From positions 74,484,232 to 74,548,231 of the forward strand of contig JAVIAB010000041.1 in NCBI GenBank assembly GCA_032433765.1: a stretch of DNA of 64,000 nt, given 5' to 3'. The position numbers and the translations under genes were made by a program. Numbering within the stretch: position 1 is the first letter of the stretch; the number at the start of each line of letters is the position of its first letter. Positions 22,765 to 32,700 of this stretch are shown piece after piece. The stretch comes from Megaustenia siamemsis (lineage: Eukaryota; Mollusca; Gastropoda; Stylommatophora; Ariophantidae). The notes under the pieces were generated by a model. It did not search any database and was not told the DNA's origin. It saw nothing but the letters and a program-made list of their open reading frames with translations.

Positions 22765-25665
22765 AACAAAGGTACGGTGACCAGGCGTCCCAGTTTGCCC
22801 GTGACATGTCCCGGAATTGAATCAGCCGTCCCGGCGTCCCCGAAAGGTTGGGTTTTGTCCCAGGTTGTGACCAGCCGTCCCATTTTGCCCGGGACATGTC
22901 CCGGAATCAGCCGTCCCCGAAAGGTTCGGTAACGTTTTCCGACGAACTGTGTACTTTTCCCGTACTAGATCCGTGCTGATAGCTTTGCGCGCATTTTATC
23001 AAGCGGTCCCGCAATTTGCCCGCAAATCGAGTCGGCAAGAAGAGGAAAATGTCGGAAATTTATTTTTTTTTTCAGCAAAGAGTTCGCACTAGATAGACAC
23101 TAGATTTGTGAATATTCATTCATTGTTGGTTGTTTGTTTAAAAAATGTTTATTTAAATTATTACTAACCAATTTTAATTTTAATTGAAAAGACTGAAACA
23201 GTTTATTTTATAACTTACTATTTTTTTAACTTTAACTATTATAAGAATTAGATACGTATTGCTGTACACATGCAGTATGTAGGCTATACATTACATTGTA
23301 GATGTTTGCCTCTGCCTCTTCCTTACACTTACAACTGAATTTTACTTTGTTTCTCTTCACAGCTTAGACTGTGACTCAATGTGAGTGAGTGGTCCACTTC
23401 TTTTCTATCACTGACACTGTGCATGATGCCAAAAAGAACCTGCAAATTTAATGAGACTTTACAGAAAAAATATCCTTTCATTAAACGCACAACTAGTGAA
23501 TCTGACGTACTGTGCAACATATGTCGTGCAGAATTTTCTGTAGCACATAATGGCGCGACAGATATTTCTAACCACTTGAGTACAGGCAGGCACACTAGAG
23601 CAGTTGGTGCAAGTGCGTCTTCAAAAAGTCTTACAGAGTTCTACGCAAATGCAAGTTGTGGAACAAAAGAAAAGCAGTTAGCTGCTGCGGAAGGTACTTT
23701 GGCATACCACACAGTCAGTCACAACCATAGCTTCCGTTCGATGGACTGCACCTCCAAGCTGATCCAAAAAATGTTTGAAGCAAAGTTTACTTGCTCAAGA
23801 ACCAAGGCAGAAGCAATTGTTGTGAAAGTTCTCTCGCCACTTGCAATGAAGCATTTGAAAGATGACCTGGAAAATGTAAACTTTGTGTCTATGTTCATTG
23901 ATGCATCTAATCATAAGGAGGTGAAATTATTTCCAATACTTGTCCGCTATTTTTTGCCATCATCAGGAATTCAAGTAAAACTACTTGAATTTAAAGATTT
24001 ACCCGGAGAAACATCTGCACTACAGCACCAATATATTATGGAAACACTGGAATCACATCAGCTGTCACAGAAACTTATCGCTTTCTGTGCCGATAATGCC
24101 AATACAAATTTTGGTGGTGCAGAGAGAAAGGGAAAGAACAATATATATTGCAAACTAAATGAAACACTCAGTCATAAAGTTCTTGGCCTTGGATGTGCGG
24201 CACACATTGTTCACAATGCTATTCAGTCAGCAGCGGAATGTCTTCCTCTAGATATTGAATCAGTTGTTCATAAAATATATATGTACTTTTACATATACAC
24301 CGTTCGAGTTACGGCCTTACAAGAATTCTGTGATTTTGTTTCAATAGAGTATCAGAAGTTACTAAGCTACAGCAAAACCAGATGGCTAGATATGATGCCA
24401 GCTATAGAAAGGATTATAAAAATGTTTCCTGGGCTGAAATCATATTTTCTCTCATTAGACAAATGCCCTGTCCTGCTACAAGCTTTTTTTGAAGATCCAT
24501 CTGCAGAGCTGTGGTTATATTTTGTACATAATCAGGCAGCTTCATTTCAAGCAACTGTTCTGCAAATTGAAAATCAGACTGCAACATGTATTGAAGTGTA
24601 CAGATCTTTGAAAGATCTTAATGAAAAATGCAGGGAAAGATCAAGTCAGAAGTTCATTCCCATCATACTTCAAAGTAAGTTGAAGGAGTTGGAGAAAGAG
24701 ATTGATACCAAGAAGCTCCAGTCACAAATGATTGAATTTTATGAAACAAGTGCAAATTACTTGGACCGCTGGTCCATTCAATTTGAAGAGATAAATATAT
24801 TTGATTGGGTGCTTTTGAGATCGCAAACATCATGGGAAGATGTTCAAAAGTGCGTTGCTTTTGTAAATGGCATATTTCCTGACAAGATAAATGACAATGA
24901 ACTATTTGATGAGATCTCCTATATCCAAAGATATGTCACGGCAGAAAAAATTAATGAGTGGTCTACACCCTCAGCACAAGTCCCAGTAGAAAAACGATGG
25001 ATGGAAATCTTTCAGCACTTTGCCAATCATTATGTTCCATGTGATAATGTGAAACTCATGGCAGAATTCACATTATGTCTTCCAGGGACAAATGCTCCCA
25101 CTGAAAGAGTCTTTTCTCTTATCAACAACATTTGGACTCCTGATAAATCGCAACTTAAAGTTGAAACATTAAAACACATGCTTGTTGTTAAATGCAATTA
25201 CACTAATTATTCATGTAACGAGTTCTATGACATGTTATCACAAAATTCTGATGTTCTGAGTGCCATCCACTCAAATCAGAAATATTAGTGTGTCATGATT
25301 ATGAGGTTGATCATACATGCGTCAGCTGTGTCAATTTATTTTAACATCATGTCATTTGTTAGTAGTTAGTTATTTACTAACAATGTTTTTTTATAAACAT
25401 TCAAAAGCGAGATGTTCAGCCGCAGACCTAGGAAGATTAATGAATTAAATATTTTGTTTTTAAATATATTATTTAATAAGTTAAACAATTTCTACTTTAA
25501 TTTACTTTCTCAAATATTTCACCCGCGAATTTTGTATTTTTTTTCACTGGTTGCTATTTTCACAATTTGCCCTAGTCTGTCCCAGGTTCGGCCCAAATTG
25601 TCCCAGGTTCGGCCTCCATTTGTCCCAGGTTCGGCCCAAAATAATCTGGTCACCGTAAACAAAGG
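22765..25665 (+). mobile_element. Complete hAT transposon (element 22773-25657) with target-site duplication
   Basis: The element is 2885 bp. Its ends are the 12-bp inverted repeats TACGGTGACCAG (22773-22784) and CTGGTCACCGTA (25646-25657). They are flanked by the exact 8-bp direct repeat AACAAAGG (22765-22772 and 25658-25665), the size made by hAT transposases. TGTCCC-containing subterminal repeats lie inside both ends: TGTCCCAGGTTCGG occurs three times near 25578-25634, and GTCCC motifs are frequent at 22790-22920. The first 88 bp are partly duplicated inside (GTGACCAG at 22778 and again at 22866). A single intact transposase gene makes it a plausible autonomous element, recently inserted. 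Confidence 0.95.
23426..25288 (+). CDS. hAT-family transposase, intact (620 aa)
   Basis: This enzyme would cut and paste its own element. The N-terminus has a BED-like zinc finger (C30, C33, H50, H56: CNIC then H-x5-H) for binding the element ends. The RNase H-like core has catalytic Asp in FIDASNH (about D159) and FCADNANTNFGG (about D223), with an alpha-helical insertion after TRWLDMMPAIERI. The third acidic residue lies in APTERVFSLINN (about E560), within the hAT C-terminal dimerisation domain (LPGTNAPTERVFS to LVVKCNY). The frame opens at 23381, but MPKRTCKF aligns with MPKRKCFF of the hAT at 35981, so the second ATG of the ATGATG pair is chosen. No stop or frameshift was found, and no intron is needed. 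Expression is untested. Confidence 0.9.
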   Translation: MPKRTCKFNETLQKKYPFIKRTTSESDVLCNICRAEFSVAHNGATDISNHLSTGRHTRAVGASASSKSLTEFYANASCGTKEKQLAAAEGTLAYHTVSHNHSFRSMDCTSKLIQKMFEAKFTCSRTKAEAIVVKVLSPLAMKHLKDDLENVNFVSMFIDASNHKEVKLFPILVRYFLPSSGIQVKLLEFKDLPGETSALQHQYIMETLESHQLSQKLIAFCADNANTNFGGAERKGKNNIYCKLNETLSHKVLGLGCAAHIVHNAIQSAAECLPLDIESVVHKIYMYFYIYTVRVTALQEFCDFVSIEYQKLLSYSKTRWLDMMPAIERIIKMFPGLKSYFLSLDKCPVLLQAFFEDPSAELWLYFVHNQAASFQATVLQIENQTATCIEVYRSLKDLNEKCRERSSQKFIPIILQSKLKELEKEIDTKKLQSQMIEFYETSANYLDRWSIQFEEINIFDWVLLRSQTSWEDVQKCVAFVNGIFPDKINDNELFDEISYIQRYVTAEKINEWSTPSAQVPVEKRWMEIFQHFANHYVPCDNVKLMAEFTLCLPGTNAPTERVFSLINNIWTPDKSQLKVETLKHMLVVKCNYTNYSCNEFYDMLSQNSDVLSAIHSNQKY

Positions 25666-26089
25666 TCACAACCTTAAAATTCTGCTATTGGTTTATCTTA
25701 TATGAATGAAAACCACAGAAGAAAGCCACGACCTACGAAATTGAGTTCCTTGAGCTTTGGATTTGACCACAGCAATGTCATGAATAATTCCAAGCAAATT
25801 CTACGTTTCTCAAGATACACCTTTATCTCATGTTCATACTATTGGCGCGTGTAAACGCTTCGGTAAACCATTTCGAGTTATACAATTTATTTCTTGATCT
25901 GACAAGGGGTAAAAAAAAATTGCTAGTTTTAGCAGGTCTTCCATTATATTCTTTAGTGTCTACTACACACGTCATTGACTGAAGTCCATACGATTAGAAT
26001 TTGGTACGACCGTGGGCGGATTCATTTGGCGGAAATATCCTAGAGGGAGGGAGGCAGACTCATCCACGAGGAAAGTATATGATCTGGAT
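25666..26089. other. No recognisable feature
   Basis: Unique-looking sequence between the hAT target site and a LINE fragment. Confidence 0.4.
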
Positions 26090-26335
26090 AACATTAGGCC
26101 TGGCATGGATTGGATCGAACTAACAGCGGGAAAAGAGGGTAACAAAACAAATCATAACAAGACAAAGAGGAAGACCACAATATTATTGTAGAAGACAGAT
26201 GGAAGCAGAGATAAATATGCTGGGAAAGACATGGAATTACTTTTAAAGAATGGAAAGAAACATAACGGCTTGGAAAGTGGTTGTTGAAGACATATACTCC
26301 ACATGAAGTTGAAGGAAGAAAAAGTAAATGTGGTT
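26090..26335 (+). mobile_element. LINE group B 3' end
   Basis: Plus-strand coding RGRPQYYCRRQMEAEINMLG, then KTWNY, a frame break, and ITAWKVVVEDIYST followed by a stop and an A/G-rich tail. It matches the carboxyl end of 985-1193 (minus). The last codons and tail continue into the 54-bp array. Confidence 0.8.
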
Positions 26336-27512
26336 GTTGAAGACATATACTCCACATGAAGTTGAAAGGAAGAAAAAGTAAATGTGGTTGTTGAAGACAT
26401 ATACTCCACATGAAGTTGAAAGGAAGAAAAAGTAAATGTGGTTGTTGAAGACATTTACTCCACATGAAGTTGAAAGGAAGAAAAAGTAAATGTGGTTGTT
26501 GAAGACATTTACTCCACATGAAGTTGAAAGGAAGAAAAAGTAAATGTGGTTGTTGAAGACATATACTCCACATGAAGTTGAAAGGAAGAAAAAGTAAATG
26601 TGGTTGTTGAAGACATTTACTCCACATGAAGTTGAAAGGAAGAAAAAGTAAATGTGGTTGTTGAAGACATTTACTCCACATGAAGTTGAAAGGAAGAAAA
26701 AGTAAATGTGGTTGTTGAAGACATTTAATCCACATGAAGTTGAAAGGAAGAAAAAGTAAATGTGGTTGTTGAAGACATTTACTCCACATGAAGTTGAAAG
26801 GAAGAAAAAGTAAATGTGGTTGTTGAAGACATTTACTCCACATGAAGTTGAAAGGAAGAAAAAGTAAATGTGGTTGTTGAAGACATATACTCCACATGAA
26901 GTTGAAAGGAAGAAAAAGTAAATGTGGTTGTTGAAGACATTTACTCCACATGAAGTTGAAAGGAAGAAAAAGTAAATGTGGTTGTTGAAGACATACTCCA
27001 CATGAAGTTGAAAGGAAGAAAAAGTAAATGTGGTTGTCGAAGACATTTACTCCACATGAAGTTGAAAGGAAGAAAAAGTAAATGTGGTTGTTGAAGACAT
27101 TTACTCCACATGAAGTTGAAAGGAAGAAAAAGTAAATGTGGTTGTTGAAGACATATACTCCACATGAAGTTGAAAGGAAGAAAAAGTAAATGTGGTTGTT
27201 GAAGACATTTACTCCACATGAAGTTGAAAGGAAGAAAAAGTAAATGTGGTTGTTGAAGACATATACTCCACATGAAGTTGAAAGGAAGAAAAAGTAAATG
27301 TGGTTGTTGAAGACATATACTCCACATGAAGTTGAAAGGAAGAAAAAGTAAATGTGGTTGTTGAAGACATATACTCCACATGAAGTTGAAAGGAAGAAAA
27401 AGTAAATGTGGTTGTTGAAGACATATACTCCACATGAAGTTGAAAGGAAGAAAAAGTAAATGTGGTTGTTGAAGACATATACTCCACATGAAGTTGAAAG
27501 GAAGAAAAAGTA
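26266..27512. repeat. 54-bp minisatellite, about 23 copies, made from the 3' terminus of LINE group B
   Basis: The unit contains GTGGTTGTTGAAGACATATA, CTCCACATGAAGTTGAAAG and GAAGAAAAAGTAAAT. It equals the last LINE codons (VVVEDIYST), the stop TGA, and the A/G-rich tail. Units alternate between GACATATACTCC and GACATTTACTCC, and one unit (around 26993) lacks three bases. The minus strand is open for 530 codons through the array, which is an effect of the 18-codon period. Confidence 0.95.
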
Positions 27513-27534
27513 AAAGCAGAAAGAAATGATGGCA

Positions 27535-28050
27535 GGGAGTGTCACAACTGGGCCTACGGAGCCACCGAGGTCGTAATAAAGGAATCCATGGAAAAAGTGT
27601 CGAGACCTTAGGACCTCATCATCTACACGGATGGTTATGTATCCGGCGGAGAGCGCAGCGGCTGTAGTAGTGTAGCATACCAACATGACAGAGAAGTGGT
27701 TTGGGAATCTGGCAATTGTAGCAGTACAGTCTCCAGCATGAAAATGGAGCTAGAAGCAGCAACGATAACATGGCTGGTTACACAGAACGTGGATCACACA
27801 GTGACTGACTCGCAAACTTTGCTACAGAAGATTGACAGACGGTGTCTGCCGCAGGAGTGGATGCAGCTCTTGTGTGGCTCTACAGTGAGCGCGTTAACTT
27901 AGATGTGCTGTCCTCAACACGCTGGTGTACATGGTCATGAAATAGCCGATAAGATCGCTGGTAACTATGGCACAGAGTGTGGCTTTACTCTGGATAAAGG
28001 TTATTTTTCATTACTTTTAATAGAAGAGAAGGAAGACAAGTGGGACAATG
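27535..28050 (+). mobile_element. LINE group G-like RNase H fragment
   Basis: Plus-strand frames encode DLIIYTDGYVSGGERSGCSS (first catalytic Asp present), MKMELEAATITWL (Glu), VTDSQTLLQKI (second Asp) and, after a stop, QHAGVHGHEIADKIAG (the conserved HAG-x-x-G-x-E-x-AD end). It is a 3' piece of an RNase H-bearing LINE, different from the copy at 2885 because it keeps the IYTDG aspartate. Confidence 0.75.
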
Positions 28051-28056
28051 ATGTGT

Positions 28057-28460
28057 ACGTTGAGAGACTGATGAGTCTAAAGGTGGAAAAGGGGTCTAAG
28101 TCGTTCCAGTGTCTTCTTCTTCTTCTTCTTCCTATTTTAGCTCCCAGTGGAACATATGTCTTTAACAAAAACTTTCCACGTCGTTCTGTTTTTTTTTCCA
28201 TTCTTTTAAGATCATTCCATGTCTTCCCCATCATCTTCATCTCTCCTTCTATCTGTCTTCTTCATTGAGAGACTGATGAGTCTTAAGGTGGAAAAGGGGT
28301 CTAAGTTGTTCCAGTGTCTTCCTCTTCTTCTACCTTTTTAGCCCCCAGTGGAACATAGGTCTTCAACAAACACTTTCCAAGTCGTTCTGTTTTTTGCCAT
28401 TCTTTTAAGATCATTCCATGTCTTCCCCATCATCTTCATCTCTCCTCCTATCTGTCTTCT
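28057..28460. repeat. Direct duplication of about 208 bp containing LINE group B ends
   Basis: TTGAGAGACTGATGAGTCT then GTGGAAAAGGGGTCTAAG occurs at 28059 and 28265, each time followed by a minus-strand LINE group B end (28105-28260 and 28312-28545; MKMMGKTWNDLKRM on the minus strand). The shared flank shows one LINE insertion was duplicated with its target, not two insertions. Confidence 0.75.
28105..28260 (-). mobile_element. LINE group B 3' end, duplicated copy 1
   Basis: The minus strand encodes MKMMGKTWNDLKRMEKK and ends in a GAAGAAGAAGAAG tail. It lies within the 208-bp duplication. Confidence 0.7.
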
Positions 28461-28545
28461 CCAAGAATTCCTTGGTCATCTTCTTTGTCTTTTCCCCTGG
28501 GGATGCCATAAAGGGACCTGTTGTGTAATACTCTCATTACGATCC
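28312..28545 (-). mobile_element. LINE group B 3' end, duplicated copy 2
   Basis: Minus-strand coding of the same carboxyl end, extending further 5' than copy 1 and closely matching 51940-52265 (shared TCTGTCTTCTCCAAGAATTC on the plus strand). Confidence 0.75.
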
Positions 28546-28970
28546 AGAGTGCTTAGAAGGAAAAGCAGATGCCCCTCCAATCAAAAACTTACTGGAACAA
28601 AGAGTCTGCATACTCTTCAAGAAATGCTGGGACAGACGGCGATGTGGATTTGGATATGCCTCGACTGCAGTGAAAATGATTTTATGAATAGAATAAAATA
28701 GGGTACACTAGAATAGATAGAATAGAGCAGACTGTAGTTGCGGAGGTTTAATCACGATATCCTAGTTTCGATTTAGATTGCGCCCCATGGTGTAATTCAG
28801 CTGGAATTAAGTACAAGACAGATTGAATTTGAAATTTACACTGAAGCTTTGGAAGGTACTTTTGTTTTGTCAATTGTTCTATCAGTTGATGTTAACTGGA
28901 AAAAAACGAGAGATGAAGGGGACTGATACATGTGAGTGTTTAGTGTATAAATTTCGTCAAAGATTTAGCA
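28546..28970. other. No recognisable feature
   Basis: A short AATAGAATAGAA-type run lies near 28685-28735. No gene is supported. Confidence 0.4.
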
Positions 28971-28971
28971 A

Positions 28972-29592
28972 TGATGACATTTATGTTTTGATATGTTACC
29001 ACTCAAATAGAAGGTTTTTGTGTTAATGACATATATGTTTTTTTAATATGTTACCACTCAAATAGAAGGTTTTTGTGTTAATGACATATATGTTTTAATA
29101 TGTTACCACTCAAATAGAAGGTTTTTGTGTTAATGACATATATGTTTTAATATATTACCACACAAATAGAAGGTTTTTGTGTTAATGACATATATGTTTT
29201 AAAATGTTACCACTCAAATAGAAGGTTTTTGTGTTAATGACATATATGTTTTAACATGTTACCACTCAAATAGAAGGTTTTTGTGTTAATGACATATATA
29301 TTTTAATATGTTACCACTCAAATAGAAGGTTTTTGTGTTAATGACATATATGTTTTAATATGTTACCACTCAAATAGAAGGTTTTTGTGTTAATGACATA
29401 TATGTTTTAATGTTACCACTCAATTAGAAGGTTTTTGTGTTAATGACATATATGTTTTAATGTTACCACTCAATTAGAAGGTTTTTGTGTTAATGACATA
29501 TATGTTTTAATGTTACCACTCAATTAGAAGGTTTTTGTGTTAATGACATATATGTTTTAATATGTTACCACTCAAATAGAAGGTTTTTGTGT
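28972..29592. repeat. 52-bp minisatellite, about 12 copies
   Basis: The unit is TTACCACTCAAATAGAAGGT then TTTTGTGTTAATGACATATA and TGTTTTAATATG. Three consecutive units near 29405-29530 are 48 bp with CAATTAG, so a variant unit was duplicated locally. Confidence 0.95.
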
Positions 29593-29785
29593 TTCAATTT
29601 GGCTCTCGGAATGATGCACCTACATCATTCGTCGTTTTTTTCTCATATAAATTGTTAAAATTCCCCAAACAGTTATGTTGCAACAGGCCGAGAGAATCGT
29701 TCTAGCACAGTTACACAGAATCGCAGAGTCCATTCGTCTATCCACCTAGAATGAAAATCCCCTGGCCTCAGCTTGACACGCTGCT

Positions 29786-32700
29786 TCTATGTAATCAATG
29801 TTCATCTAATATATCGCAGCTCCTATTGTAATGAATGTTCCTATAACATATCGCAGCTACTGTATGATAGATGTTCCTCTAATATATCGCAGCTCCTATG
29901 TGATCAATGTTCCTCTAATATATCGCAGCTACTGTGTGATAGATGTTCCTCTAATATATCACAGCTCTTATGTGATCAATGTTCCTGTAATATATCGCTC
30001 CTCCTATGTGATCAATGTTCCTCTAATATATCGCAGCTCCTATGTGATCGATGTTCCTCTAATATATCGCAGCTCCTATGTGATCAATGTTCCTGTAATA
30101 TATCGCTCTTCCTATGTGATCGATGTTCCTCTAATATATCGCAGCTCCTATGTGATCAATGTTCCTGTAATATATCGCAGCTACTGTGTGATAGATGTTC
30201 CACTAATATATCGCAGCTCTTATGTGATCTATGTTCCTCTAATATATCACAGCTCTTATGTGATCGATGTTCCTCTAATATATCACAGCTCCTATGTGAT
30301 CGATGTTCCTGTAATATATCACAGCTCCTATGTGATCGATGATCCTCTAATATATCGCACCTCCTATGTGATCGATGTTCCTGTAATATATCGCAGCTCC
30401 TATGTGATCGATGTTCCTGTAATATATCACAGCTCCTATGTGATCGATGATCCTCTAATATATCGCAGCTCCTATGTGATCGATGTTCCTCTAACATGCC
30501 GCAGATTCTATGTGATCGATCTTCCTCTAACATGTCGCAGCTCCTATGTGTTCGATGTTCCTCTAACATGTCACAGCTTCTATGTGATCGATGTTCCTCT
30601 AACATGTCGTAGCTCCTATGTGATCGATGTTCCTCTAACATGTCGTAGCTCCTATGTGTTCGCTGTTCCTCTAACATGTCGTAGCTCCTATGTGATCGAT
30701 GTTCCTCTAACATGTCGTAGCTCCTATGTCATCGATGTTCCTCTAACATGTCGTAGCTCCTATGTGATCGATGTTCCTCTAACATGTCGTAGCTCCTATG
30801 TGATCGATGTTCCTCTAACATGTCGTAGCTCCTATGTGATCGATGTTCCTCTAACATGTCGTAGCTCCTATGTGATCGATGTTCCTCTAACATGTCGTAG
30901 CTCCTATGTGATCGATGTTCCTCTAACATGTCGTAGCTCCTATGTGATCGATGTTCCTCTAACATGTCGTAGCTCCTATGTGATCGTTGTTCCTCTAACA
31001 TGTCGTAGCTCCTATGTGATCGATGTTCCTCTAACATGTCGTAGCTCCTATGTGATCGATGTTCCTCTAACATGTCGTAGCTCCTATGTGTTCGATGTTC
31101 TTCTAACATTTCGCAGCTCCTATGTGATCGATGTTCCTCTAACATGTCGCAGCTCCTATGTGATCGATGTTCCTCTAACATGTCGTAGCTCCTATGTGTT
31201 CGATGTTCTTCTAACATTTCGCAGCTCCTATGTGATCGATGTTCCTCTAACATGTCGCAGCTCCTATGTGATCGATGTTCCTCTAACATGTCGCAGATTC
31301 TATGTGATCAATGTTCCTCTAACATGTCGCAGCTCCTATGTGTTCGATGTTCCTCTAACATGTCGCAGCTCCTATGTGATCGATGTTCCTCTAACATGTA
31401 GCAGCTCCTATGAGATCGATGTTCCTCTAACATGTCGCAGCTCCAATGTGATCGATGTTCCTCTAACATGTCGCAGATTCTATGTAATCGATGTTCCTCT
31501 AACATGTCGTAGCTCCTATGTGTTCGATGTTCTTCTAACATTTCGCAGCTCCTATGTGATCGATGTTCCTCTAACATGTCGCAGCTCCTATGTGATCGAT
31601 GTTCCTCTAACATGTCGTAGCTCCTATGTCATCGATGTTCCTCTAACATGTCGTAGCTCCTATGTGATCGATGTTCCTCTAACATGTCGTAGCTCCTATG
31701 TGATCGATGTTCCTCTAACATGTCGTAGCTCCTATGTGATCGATGTTCCTCTAACATGTCGTAGCTCCTATGTGATCGATGTTCCTCTAACATGTCGTAG
31801 CTCCTATGTGATCGATGTTCCTCTAACATGTCGTAGCTCCTATGTGATCGATGTTCCTCTAACATGTCGTAGCTCCTATGTGATCGTTGTTCCTCTAACA
31901 TGTCGTAGCTCCTATGTGATCGATGTTCCTCTAACATGTCGTAGCTCCTATGTGATCGATGTTCCTCTAACATGTCGTAGCTCCTATGTGTTCGATGTTC
32001 TTCTAACATTTCGCAGCTCCTATGTGATCGATGTTCCTCTAACATGTCGCAGCTCCTATGTGATCGATGTTCCTCTAACATGTCGTAGCTCCTATGTGTT
32101 CGATGTTCTTCTAACATTTCGCAGCTCCTATGTGATCGATGTTCCTCTAACATGTCGCAGCTCCTATGTGATCGATGTTCCTCTAACATGTCGCAGATTC
32201 TATGTGATCAATGTTCCTCTAACATGTCGCAGCTCCTATGTGTTCGATGTTCCTCTAACATGTCGCAGCTCCTATGTGATCGATGTTCCTCTAACATGTA
32301 GCAGCTCTCTATGAGATCGATGTTCCTCTAACATGTCGCAGCTCCAATGTGATCGATGTTCCTCTAACATGTCGCAGATTCTATGTAATCGATGTTCCTC
32401 TAATATATCGCAGCTCCTATGTGATCAATGTTCCTCTAATATATCGCAGCTACTGTGTGATAGATGTTCTCTAATATATCACAGCTCTTATGTGATCAAT
32501 GTTCCTGTAATATATCGCTCCTCCTATGTGATCAATGTTCCTCTAATATATCGCAGCTCCTATGTGATCGATGTTCCTCTAATATATCGCAGCTCCTATG
32601 TGATCAATGTTCCTGTAATATATCGCTCTTCCTATGTGATCGATGTTCCTCTAATATATCGCAGCTCCTATGTGATCAATGTTCCTGTAATATATCGCAG

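Noticed and set aside
26094..27686. 530-codon minus-strand frame (STSCGVYVFNNHIYFFFL repeated)
   Set aside because: It is the antisense of a LINE-tail minisatellite with an 18-codon period, and other frames are open too.
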